64,000 nt of DNA from Bisporella sp. PMI_857 (taxonomy: Eukaryota > Ascomycota > Leotiomycetes > Helotiales > Helotiaceae), in NCBI GenBank assembly GCA_021307315.1, contig JAJSPD010000026.1, positions 607,448 through 671,447 of the forward strand, read 5' to 3'. A program made the translations under genes and the position numbers. Positions 23,103 through 33,746 of the stretch are shown here, piece after piece (within the stretch, counting starts at the first letter, position 1; each line of letters begins with the position of its first letter). The notes below the pieces were generated by a model that saw nothing but the letters and a program-made list of their open reading frames with translations, searched no databases and was not told where the DNA came from.

Positions 23103-23633
23103 CAGTGTGTGAAATAGTATTTCTCGAGATATATCGACCTCTAAAATCAATGCTATACACCGCGCAATATGAGATCTGAAATTTGTATACGCACTACAAG
23201 CAAAATTTGCAATCTTATATTATATCATACTATATTGCGATATATTACAATATTAACTTTATATAAAGCTATACCTAAATTAGTAGTAATATCACGTGGC
23301 TATTTGATACGTGATTTTAGTAGGCAGCTGGAACTAACACATGATTCTGATAAGTAAAGCCTTTGAAGCGAAATGTAATAAAACATATTTGATATCTGAG
23401 CCATATAGCAAAAGAGTCCTTTTTTTGCTAAAGTCTAATACTTCTCTAAGCTATATATAGTATATTACTTACATGGCAAAACGACTAACTAACCTTGGCA
23501 CCGTATTTAGTATTCTTGCCAATATGATATAAGATTCAATTTATATACTAATACTGGCGTAGTATCAAAAAATCGATCTCATATGTCTCGAGCCTCGATA
23601 TTACTAGATACTACAATACTATTACACACACTA
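23103..23633 (-). mobile_element. hAT-type MITE, copy A
   Basis: A 531-bp non-coding element with ends CAGTGTGTGAAATAGTAT and, inverted, TAGTGTGTGTAATAGTAT. It is flanked by near-identical 8-mers, ATCTGGCT (23095-23102) and ATATGGCT (23634-23641). Its interior matches, in the opposite orientation, the MITE at 45265-45708 over most of its length. The first 13 bases resemble the end of the large hAT at 16615 (CAGTGTGAGAAAT), so that family could have moved it. Confidence 0.8.
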
Positions 23634-23654
23634 ATATGGCTGTAGATACGCATC

Positions 23655-23913
23655 TGTCGCAACTTAAAATAAGCGGGGAGGTTTAAGTTGGGCCCTCATG
23701 GTCTGGCTATTGCGATTCTCTGATTGATCCTCCGGCCAATGGGTCCTATTTCCGGCCCGAGTTCGCTCTGTGTCACGGGACCACATCCCTGTATTTAACG
23801 CGTCGTTCTCTCCTTCTCTCAATTCAATCAATTACAATACAATAAAACCGAGCTATATTATTTGTCCCTGCTCCCTGACACCCTGGCACTGGGTGACAAG
23901 CCTGCTTGTAACA
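23655..23913 (+). repeat. Candidate LTR remnant (TGTCGCAAC...TGTAACA)
   Basis: A 259-bp stretch beginning TGTCGCAACTTAAAA and ending CTTGTAACA. It has a TATTTAACG promoter-like word near 23792 and an AATAAAA-like poly(A) word near 23841, in the order expected for an LTR. No partner LTR or target duplication was found in the window. Confidence 0.3.
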
Positions 23914-25262
23914 TCCCCTGAACCATAACTAAAGCCCCCTTTTTCAGTTTGCCATGCTAACTACGTGCACGCCTGTCACTCCATCTAGATTAGTGGTGAA
24001 ATCCGTTAAGGTATTCCTTCTCTTTTAGCTCGACTGCTGCCGCCTAGGTCTGGATCGAGCCCATTGTGAAGTCGACAAACAATAAGAGCCTTGCTCCTTT
24101 CCCTAGCGTCGACATACAAATTATAACAATCGAAAAAAAAAATCCTTCAAGGTTTTACTGGGGTCGCCAGAGCCACCCTTCATGCTATCGGCCTTATTTG
24201 TCACTTGAGAAGGGTTAAGGCGGAAATGGCGGGTTGGGTGGGTTTTCTATTTGTTCGGGTTATCTTTCATCAACTCGAGGATGTTGTGTAATAGCCGTCC
24301 GTACCATACACCAGTGGCGCCTCCCATGCGCAGTAAGAGGGTTGCTACGACCTTCACTCTTTGAACATATGTGCAAAACCACTAAACTTTATTATATCTG
24401 TAACAGCGAAAGTTGTTCCGCCGTAGACTCCGATATCGTTTGTTATGGGGCGGACATCATTATCAATAGCGTGATTGCTTCTCGTTAAGTAAATCGTTCT
24501 CTTTGTAAGGGGTGGCTCTCCAGAGGTGATAGGTGTACCGGTTTCCACTGGACCTAGTGTCGCTCTATGATAAGGCTCGACGGCGGCAATTGAGCCATCA
24601 GTGACAGTTGCGCTAGCTCTGCTACTTGAAGTTGGCGTGCTGACATTGAGTTTGCTAGCTAACGGCGTTATTAATAGTTCTTGTTCACTTCTGCATTGCT
24701 GCTTTTTAAGGTACAAGACTTCAGAGAGGAAAAGACATCGCATTCGAAGAGCCCTAGGCCCCCACTAAGTAACTATGCTGACTAACTGTACAGTGCTCTA
24801 TGTGACACTGCGTTACATTCGTGAGTAGCCTGATGAAATTGCCGAGGCGCGCAGTGTCTCTTCCTAGGAGCTGCCCTCTCTTAAACAGTTGGTGAACTTG
24901 CGCCAGGTATTGACTGTGACTATGGAGGAACTATTCCTTCAAGTGCTTTCCCCGGTCTCCGCCTAGAGCCTGATCTGAGTGTAGGGTTCGGGGCTCTAGG
25001 TGATGCTTTGTGCCTCCCTTCAGCCTTGCTAAGTGATGTTGTTCGTGAGGTTACTTAGACTCTTGCTCTGTCTTCGGTCTATACTTCCCGGACTAACGCG
25101 AGGTCCACCTGCCACTCTGGCTTAGTGTAGACTCCTGAGGTGTCGTTTCTAACTCGTTTCTTTGCTTACCTGAGAGTTTAAGGAGGTCTAACAGCGATAG
25201 TCCAAACGACGACCCAGCTTGATTTAGTGTAGTAGAATAGGCTTCCTTTCTTCGACTCCTCC
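23914..25262. other. Gene-free degenerate stretch
   Basis: No recognisable gene. A 129-codon open frame on the minus strand (24743-24354) is Ser/Thr-rich and resembles nothing I know. It may be a remnant of repeat DNA, as its surroundings are. Confidence 0.35.
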
Positions 25263-25423
25263 TGTCACTAAATACTTGCGCTTAGAAAGCTATGGCATGG
25301 CTCAATTACGAGAATACTAAACTAAGGAAAGAAGGTGGAGCTCGAAAGGATCTCCCTCGGAAATAGGCCGTGGTCACCTGTCACTAGTCCTAAACGGGTA
25401 TAGTGTTCACTAATAATGTGACA
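25263..25423. repeat. Second TGTCAC...GTGACA element of the small LTR-like family
   Basis: 161 bp, starting TGTCACTAAATACTTGCGC and ending TAATGTGACA. It contains the same core word TCAATTACGAGAATACTAAA, extended by CTAAGGA, as 20114-20300. The first ~30 bases match 35668-35850 (ACTTGCGCTTAGAAAG versus GCTTGCGCTTAGAGAG). No target duplication is visible, so it is older or truncated. Confidence 0.6.
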
Positions 25424-26294
25424 AACTTAACCTTCCACTGCAATCTCTGAAATAGCGAAGGGGAGGGTTTGAGTGGTGCTCCGTTGCTAAGAAGTGTCTT
25501 CTTCTATCGTGTCTCAATAATATTTTCCAAATCTGTTAATAATGTTTTCTTCGGCTTGGCTTTGGATCCTGCCTCAATCTTTCCCAAGCTGCTGTTGCCT
25601 CGTAAAGGTCCTTGAAGGACCTTGAATGGTTTATGCTCCCTCTTTCTCATTGGTAAAGGTTCTAACTTAGCTTTTACCCCGTGTTGTCATTCTCCTTTTG
25701 TGGGTTTTCGGGTGGGGTGGGGATAGAGCTAGGTGAAGCAAACAGGAGAGGATTTTGAACTGCCGACCTCCCCATTGTTAAAGAGATAGCACTAGACATG
25801 ATTGACGCTTCAAAACAGCGTGTCGATTGGGATACCAGCTAGTTCGCTTAGTAGCGAAGTGATACGCCGGTGTCCTTTATGCTTTGCCCTAGTCTGGTAT
25901 ATGACTCGTGGCATACGGGTATTTCCGTTTCCTCTGTGGCGGTGAGCTCGAATTTTCGAATAAGTTCGTAAAAAGTGTAGAAAGTTCGTCAAGTCTACAC
26001 CTCTTTTGAATGATTAGCGCGAACATAGTGCTAGGTACGGAATTGTCGGAGTGTTTGAGAGATGCTCCTCTTTATGTATGTACCGTCTTTAAGTACCGTC
26101 CGAGTTTTATAATTTAAAGTTTGTCCATGTAAATTTATGTCTTTTTCGTAATAAAGCTGACAGTTACTAAATATTAACAGCAATTTTTATCCAGCAATTT
26201 TAGATGTTATGCCCTTTCATTAATGGATATTGCAATTTCTTTAATGTTATTGATATTAAAAAAAATAAAAATATCGTGACCTGTGTACGAAGGT
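25424..26294. other. Gene-free stretch
   Basis: No coding sequence with recognisable features on either strand. Pieces may belong to the same repeat debris as 23914-25262. Confidence 0.35.
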
Positions 26295-26428
26295 AACCGA
26301 CCATAAATTGTATGCCCATTTGTGGCTGAAAGTTTAAAAAACGTCAAATTGGCGAAGGCTTAACCCACCATAAACTGTACGCCAACTTGTGGCTGAAAGT
26401 TTAAATAACGTCAAATTAGCGAAGGCTT
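26295..26428 (+). repeat. 67-bp tandem duplication
   Basis: Two adjacent 67-bp units (26295-26361 and 26362-26428), both starting AACC-ACCATAAA-TGTA-type sequence and sharing TTGTGGCTGAAAGTTTAAA and GCGAAGGCTT. They differ at roughly eight positions, several of them C/T. Confidence 0.9.
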
Positions 26429-27095
26429 AACCCACGTGGTTGTCCGCTTCCCTGCTAGCGAAGCCACCCCAACCGGATATCAGATAGGTCGCTGAGCCTC
26501 CGCTTAGGAATCTTAGCGTCGCTGTACGGCATGTTAATTTGTCCATCATGCAAGTATGGAGGAAAACGTGGCTTTCAAGGCGCGATTGTGGAAATGAAAA
26601 GTCGCGGGAGGCTTTGTCCGTTATCGCAAGATATCAATTGCCTAGCTGACACTAGTCAATAGCATTTTGGCCTTTCGGAGAAGCAAGATATAGCAGCGTA
26701 TCTTAGTCTCTTAGCACATAATTACGCATTGGGTTGTTGATACGACATTTATGGCGCACATGCCTGGTATTACTTGTGTTGTTTGGGTATCTGACCTTTT
26801 AGTTCCGTGCTGATTTTATCCCTTGGTTTCCCGGTCTTCCACGTTCGGTGGCTTACCACAGAGTAACCATAAAGTGAAAGCACTTTTAGTTCGCAACCCA
26901 GGGAAAATTTCCACGTTTTCCCAATCTTTGATGCTAAAGATCAGACGCGGCAAGAAAGCTTATTATATGGATGGAGCTTGCCGATTTCAGCGGATTTCGC
27001 AGCTATATGTAGATAGGAATGTACCCATAGGCTCCTCGATTTCAACACTGTAGTGAAGCAACCTTATGCCAAACAACAAAAGCTGCTCATTGAAA
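26429..27095 (+). promoter_or_regulatory. Upstream region of the GH74-subtilisin gene
   Basis: About 670 bp without a credible gene. I did not find a convincing pair of carbon-regulation sites by eye. A minor upstream ATG at 27066 is in frame with the gene, but it would put ten extra residues in front of the signal peptide. Confidence 0.35.
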
Positions 27096-30000
27096 ATGAA
27101 GAGCCTTCAAGCGCTTTCACTTCTCCTCGCAGCCGCGCATAGTGAAGCTGCCTTCTCTTGGAATAATGTTCGTCTTGGTGGCGGGGGAGGTTTTGTTTCT
27201 GGCATTGTATTTCATCCCAAAACCCAGGGAGTAGCATACGCCCGTACGGATATAGGTGGCCTCTACAAACTTAACTCAGACGATAGCTGGAGAGCTGTAA
27301 CGGATGACATCACCCAAGATGGTACCTGGTACGTGAACATCTCGGTTGGTAAGAGATTTACCCCTAACAGCATTTAGGCATAACTGGGGCATAGATGCTT
27401 TGGCTCTGGACCCACAGAATGCACAAGTTGTATACGCCGCCTTGGGGATGTACACAAACTTCTTGTAAGTGTTGCCTATTTGTCTATTAGCGGGTTTGAC
27501 AACAAGTTGACAAGTAGTCTTCACGCAGTGAGAATGACAACGGCGCCATTGCAAAAAGCACTGACCAGGGGAACACGTGGTCCTTCAGTAACCTCCCGTT
27601 CAAGGTCGGTGGAAACATGCCTGGTCGGGGCACTGGCGAGCGCCTCGCTGTTGACCCTGCGAACTCAAATATTATCTACTTTGGGGCTCGCAGCGGCCAT
27701 GGCCTTTGGAAATCTAGCGACGGAGGAGTAACGTTTTCGAATGTCGCTAGCTTCACTAACACAGGAACTTTTCGCCAGAACCCTTCTGATTCCTCAGGAT
27801 ACCAAAGTGACCTTATGGGTTTGCTCTTTGTTACCTTTGATAGTACTTCGCCCACTGTTAACGGAGCGACGTCTCGCATCTTCGTTGGGGTTGCAGATAA
27901 CGTTACTGCATCTATCTATGTATCAACAGACGCCGGGTCTACCTGGTCACCTTTAGCAGGACAACCTAGAACATTTTTCCCGCATAAGTGCAAATTACAG
28001 CCTATACAAAAGTCACTCTACCTGACCTACAGTAATGGAATGGGTCCGTATGATGGCAGCGACGGCGCTGTGTGGAGATATGACTTGACAGGCGGTTCCT
28101 GGACAAACATCACTCCAGATATTGGCCAAAAACTCTACTTCGGCTTTGGGGGTCTCGGAATCGATATGCTAAAGCCGGGGTATCTTGTGGTAGCTTCCTT
28201 GAACTCATGGTGGCCCAATGCCCAACTGTTCCGCTCGAATAATTCAGGTGTTTCTTGGACCCCTATCTGGGAGTGGCACTGGTATCCGAATACGACTGAC
28301 CATTTCAGTATATCGGTGAGTCCTAAGTCTTCAAACTCTTGCCACTTATCCTGTAGAAGATTGATAAAATGCTACTATCAGGTTGCAGTTTGGCTAACAG
28401 CTTATAGAGCCCGAACGCCCCTTGGATTAAAAACAGCTACTGGGACAATGGGGAAGACAAAGATTTGGGATGGATGATTGAGGCTCTTGAAATTGATCCG
28501 TTTGATAGCAATCATTGGCTCTACGGGACTGGCATGACTGTTATGGGAGGTCATGACCTAACTAGTTGGGATTCTTCGCATCATGTTTCTATCACGACTT
28601 TGGCCGACGGCATAGAGGAAACTTCTATTCAGTCGCTAGTATCTGCGCCAGGTGGTTCTGAGCTACTAGCCGCTGTTGGTGATATTAGCGGGTTTACCTT
28701 CTCATCACCAAGCAGCCTCGCAACTGCGCCGGCGTACAATTGGATGAATCCAAAATTCGCTACAAGTACCGATGTTGACTATGCTGGGCAAAACGTGGCT
28801 AAGGCCGTAAGGTCGGGAAACGGCAAGGGTACACAGCAGATTGGAATCTCTAATGATGGTGGAATTACATGGAGGTATATGAATCTTATGTCAAGCCTTT
28901 GTGTTCCCTTCCTTTCCTCTCATACCATAACATTAGCTATTGGTCAACTTGACCGCTTATTACAAGAGCACTGCTGACTTGGGTATTGAACAGCACCCAC
29001 TCTGGAGCAAGCACTACAGCCTACGGCGGGAGTGTGGCCTACTCTGCTAGCGGTGACACAATTCTCTGGTCCACGGCTAACGAAGGAGTCCTCCGTTCTC
29101 AGAATATCAATACCTTCACCAGCGTATCAAGCCTACCTTCCAACGCTCTTATTGCTAGTGATAAGCAGAATTCCAACTATTTCTACGCCGGGTCCAGCTC
29201 AAATTTCTATATATCCTCGGACAACGGACAGTCCTTCTTCTCGGGCGGGTCTCTAAGCGGCGCTAGTCGTATTAACTATATTGCTGCCCATCCGACCACT
29301 GCTGGGCAAGTCTACGTGAGCACAAACGCCGGTATCTATATGTCCACCAACTTCGGCAGGAGCTTTACGGCATTGACTACTGCCTTAACTAATGTTTCTC
29401 AAATCGCCCTCGGTGTCGGCCCTGGCTCTACGTGGTACCTCTACGCCTTCGGCGCTGGGTATAATGGTAACAAGCTTTACGGCAGCGCAGACAATGGCAA
29501 TTCGTGGACTGATCTCCAGGGTGCCCGGGGCTTTGGCCAAATAACACAATGTAAGCTTACGGGCAGTGGGAACGTTGCCGGTCAGGTCTACGTGGGGACC
29601 AACGGGCGTGGTATTTTCGTCGCCCAAGGGTCAATTATCGCAAGCACAAGTATAGTACCAACCCCTACTCCAGCACCAACCACTTCATCACCAACAACTC
29701 TACCAACAACAACACCAACCACAACACCAACAACAACAGCACCTCTAAACACCACAACTGTTGGTGGTGGCGCAACTATCTTCATTCCCCCCGGTGTTTT
29801 TGTTGTTATTGGTGGCCCAGGGGGTGGTGTCGTCGTTGTCGGCGGTGTGCCAGAGACCATTGCTCCTGGTGAAACAGAAACAGTTACGAATGACACCCCG
29901 ACTTCAACTCCTCCTAGTACGAGCCCAACTTCAACGGCTACGACTACAACGACCATGACTTCTACCTCGAGTTCAACGACTTCAATTTCAACCCCAACAG

Positions 30001-32152
30001 AAACTCCATCTCCATACATAATCTTCCCTATTCAGGATGTTAGCCAATCACAAGTGACAACCTTCCAGACAGAACTTGAACAAACCATCGGAGCATTTAA
30101 TGTGGCCATCTATGAAAGTGCTGATGGTAGTTGGGTTTTCTGGACAGCGAAATTGAACTCCACGCAAGTGTCTGCGGTTGTTGCCAACCCAGCTGTAGGC
30201 CCCTGATTTCTTTTCTTTTTAATTCTGATTAAAGTAAAACCGCTAATGCCAATCAGGTCAGTTCCGTCGCACAAGACAGGCCAGTTACTTTGTTTGATAC
30301 TCCCGCCAACATACCCACGACAGAGGAGTCTGATGAAGAACTCTCTCTCGGCCAAGAACTTGAGAAGAGGGATGGACTCATTATCACGCAGACGGATGCC
30401 ACGAAAGACACCCAAGTTATCTCGCAGCCATATGGCTCTCTTATAGACACCACCTCTTCATATAGATATGATTCAACAGCGGGATCAAGCAGCACGATCT
30501 ACATCATGGACACTGGCGCGAATATGCGAAATCCGGTAAGTGGGAAGCTCTCAACTCAATGGCAAGATTCTGACCAAAAGGAGGAACTTGCCAATATCGG
30601 GGGATCGGTGCGCTGGCTATATGCAACCGTTAACGACCAAACTCCTACTGATGAAAATGGCCATGGATCGTGTGTGGCATCAAAAGCTGTTGGTGTGACG
30701 TATGGAATCGCAAAGAACGCAAATTTGGTTATCGTTAAACTTGGATTTCCATTCGGCGTATCAAACATTCTATGGGCGTTGCAACTGATCATCCAAGACG
30801 TCCAGGCTAGGGGCTTAAAAGGAAAGGCAGTGATTAACATGTCTCTTGGAGGTAAGCAACCAACTAAGGGCTTCAATATGTCTAGCTGAGGTGATTGACT
30901 TGTATTTTCGCAGATCCCTGGCAATTTACGGACACCACTACACCAGGAACTTCAGAGTTTCTGCTTGATCAACTTTATAACAGAATGTCTCATTTATTGA
31001 TTCAACAAGATGTTGTGATCGTGTGTGCATCTGGAAATTTCAGGGTAAGTATACAATTGACAGCTTCATTAGGATATTCACTAATAAACAACCTGTTAGA
31101 CGGAAAACGCTCAATCAGGCACGGTGTTTAGTGATGATGTTACAACATGGCCGTCTTACTTTGCAAGGCAGAGTGTCTCGTATGCTGCGCTTCCGCTTAT
31201 CGTTGTCGGCTCTGTTGATAACTATGGCACGCGGTCCAGTTTCTCTCAGGGAACGGATATACTGACAACTTCGGCCCCTGGCATTAATGTTGACTGCGCA
31301 AGCAAGGAAGCTACTGGAACTCAGCAACTGAACGGAACCTCTTTTTGTATGTTTATGCCTAGTTTATCTCCCCATCACTCAAGAAAGAAGGTGCATTAGC
31401 TAACTATACAAATAGCTGCCCCTGCAGTTGCTGGTCTTGCAGCATATTTCTTGTCTATGACGTATTATGACAGCTTCTTGCAACGCCCCAATCAGGTCGC
31501 TTCACAGATGCAAATTCTTATCAACGGGTGGTCCTGGGTCCGGGAAGCTAACGGCCCGAAGGTTGCCTGGAACAACATTGGGAATACAGGATTTTGCCTA
31601 AACTCCGGCATAGCTAAACGTGATGGGACTTCCTTCGATGGATCATTTGACCAAACAACCTGCCCATCATCCTCAACAGTGATAGCGATATCAACAACAA
31701 CGCCAGGAGAATCAACAATCGCCACGGCAACATCAACTCCAACCCCAACAACACCAGCAAACAATGACTGCCAGGCGAATGTCTTAAATATAAATAATCA
31801 AGTAGTCGCCTCCGGATGCATGCCCAAGAGTGCCTATGCTCTTTTGGTTGATCAAATTACTAATGGTGTTTATGGTATTAACACCACTGATTTCTGTGGT
31901 CTGACAGGCACTGGTCTCCCAAATGGTTACAGTGTTCAAAACGGGGGACTTTGCTCAGCAATCAACTGCTTTGCCATTATAGTAGATAATGCTAGCAGTG
32001 CAGAGCTTGGTAGTGCATGTATGGCTGGTAATACTATAACCACTATTAATGCCGATGGTGCTAACTACAACATTGGCGCAAATGCCGCTTGCGAATTTGT
32101 TGGAAGCACACTGCCGAATAGCTTCAGTTTGCTAAATGGAGGACCTTGCTAA
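27096..32152 (+). CDS. GH74 xyloglucanase fused to an S8 subtilisin (predicted 1494 residues)
   Basis: Nine exons: 27096-27328, 27378-27464, 27529-28315, 28408-28874, 28994-30194, 30257-30851, 30914-31044, 31100-31346, 31416-32152. They total 4485 nt, and all eight introns are GT-AG. Residues 1-19 are a signal peptide. Residues ~20-738 are a two-propeller GH74 xyloglucanase with the acid/base candidates D52 (A-R-T-D-I-G-G-L-Y) and the Asp of D-V-D-Y-A-G. Instead of ending or adding a CBM1, the frame runs on through a Thr/Pro/Ser linker with a Gly/Val-rich middle (~740-865) into an I9-like propeptide (Y-I-I-F-P..., ~866-930). A peptidase S8 domain follows with Asp ~1010 (I-M-D-T-G), His ~1061 (N-G-H-G-S) and Ser ~1248 (N-G-T-S-F-S-A-P). 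The C-terminus (~1370-1494) is Cys-rich, with two copies of a C-x4-G-x2-L-P-N-x-[YF]-S-x3-N-G-G-x-C unit. GH74 end, linker and propeptide share one exon, so no splice model separates them. No signal peptide starts the protease. Two genes merged by an ancient deletion, or an internal promoter, remain possible. Confidence 0.8.
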
Positions 32153-32271
32153 TTATAATACAAATATTTTAGCCTTTTATTGAGGATTATGTAGTTGTAT
32201 ATATTTATTTAGGCCATGCTTAGTTTTATCTAGAGTCACCCCCAAACGTCAATTTTTCACTATCTTTTTTT

Positions 32272-32989
32272 AAACGGCAAATATCTCAAATACCATCGTT
32301 TTGTTGCCAAATATCTCATATACCACACTTTTTTTGCCGAATATCTCATATACCACTTTGATGGTATATGAGATATACGTCAACAAAACGATGGTATATC
32401 AGATATTCGTCAACATTCACTGTAAAGCCTGTAATACACTCTGTAGCAACTACGCTGTAACAATCACAACACACGCTGCAGCAACTACAATACACACTAT
32501 AGCAATACATGCTACAACAATACAATTACAATTACGAGTTAAATACACTGTAGCAATTTCATTGTAACAACTACAATACACGCTGCAGCAATATATACTG
32601 AAATAATGCAATTACAAATACAAATTAAATATAGTACAACTTATATTAATTTATATCGATATATTATATATTGCTAGTTTATATATTGTTATAACGTGTA
32701 TTGTAGTTGTTACAGCGTATTTAACTCGTAATTGTAATTGTATTGCTATAGCGTGTATTGTAGTTGCTGCAGCGTGTATTGTGATTGCTACAGTGTAGAT
32801 GCACAAAAAAACGATGGTATATAAGATATATTAGTGTTTCTTATATACCATCGTTTTGTCATTAAGTATCTGAAATACCACTGTTTTGCGCCAAGAGACA
32901 AATGGTGGTATATGAGATATTCGGCAAAAAAAGTGTGGTATATGAGATATTTGGCAACAAAACGATGGTATTTGAGATATTTGCCGTTT
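32272..32989. repeat. Foldback element with ~85-bp inverted ends of ATATCTCATATACCA repeats
   Basis: The left arm (from 32272, AAACGGCAAATATCTCAAAT) and right arm (to 32989) are inverted copies. Each is built of two or three tandem units of the type GCCAAATATCTCATATACCAC. The middle is a low-complexity array of TGTAGCAACTACAATACA-like words, itself partly inverted. No coding capacity. Related shorter structures lie at 33011-33131 and 53627-53773. Confidence 0.8.
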
Positions 32990-33010
32990 TTTAAACGGCA
33001 AATGACTAGA

Positions 33011-33131
33011 ATACCATCAAAAAGTGCCCCAAACCCTAGATTACCATACTTTCTGTTGGCATAGGACTGAAATACCACTTTTATGGTATTCTAGGGCATC
33101 GCCAAAAAAAGTATGGTAATTTAGGGAGAGT
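33011..33131. repeat. Small foldback, related family
   Basis: Begins with ATACCATCAAAAAGTGCC (also present at 53645). It holds an inverted pair, CCCTAGATTACCATACTTT near 33041 and AAAGTATGGTAATTTAGGG near 33108, around a central inverted ATACCA pair. Confidence 0.65.
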
Positions 33132-33744
33132 AGTACATCCCTTATAAGCAAGCCTGTGCGACCCTTTCTTTGAACTGTAGCGGGACGGTCCGCTCCCACT
33201 CGCGTCGTCGCGAGGGTTTATTAAAGACGACAGAGACTCAAGGTACGTATTTACGCGGGTGGCTAGGAGGGTGGCAGAGACAGGGGAAAACCTGATCGAG
33301 ATTCGGAGGGGAGGCGGACTAGAATTTGAGTTGAGTGTAGTATTACAGATATTTGTGATTCCGCAGCATCAGAATAAGCAGTTGATTTAAGTCACAGAAC
33401 AGAGATATATAGACTTGAAAACCATTCTCGCATGATAGTATATTTATAGAATTACACCTAACAATACAGAAATGTGAAAGAGATTCTTAATCCTGAAATC
33501 TAAAGTTAAGTGTCAATTTTCATCACGTGATCAATAACAGCCTTCTCGCCTCGGGCACTATTCTTGATTGGAATTAGTATTACGTGACCTACCTACTGCC
33601 AAGGGAGATCTTTTCAAGCTCCGCCTTCTCTCTTTAGTTTAGTACTCTTGTAATTGAACCGTACTATAGCTTTCCAAGCGCAAGTATTTGTCTTCGCGAC
33701 ATTAAGTGAAACTTCCAACTAAAGCTTTTTTTTTTATTTTGCTT
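33132..33744. other. Gene-free spacer
   Basis: Mixed composition with a GC-rich patch at 33170-33220. No gene or repeat is recognised. Confidence 0.4.
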
Positions 33745-33746
33745 TA

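Noticed and set aside
24354..24743. 129-codon minus-strand open frame, Ser/Thr-rich
   Set aside because: Nothing recognisable, surrounded by degenerate repeat DNA, and no intron or start context to support a gene.
29588..30019. 143-codon minus-strand open frame rich in Val/Gly/Pro
   Set aside because: It is the reverse complement of the Thr/Pro-rich linker of the GH74-subtilisin gene; the low-complexity codons leave it open by chance.
30008..32152. Separate subtilisin gene starting within the linker
   Set aside because: The only nearby Met is in a Thr/Ser run, no signal peptide follows it, and the upstream GH74 frame continues in the same exon. It is kept only as an alternative in the fusion entry.
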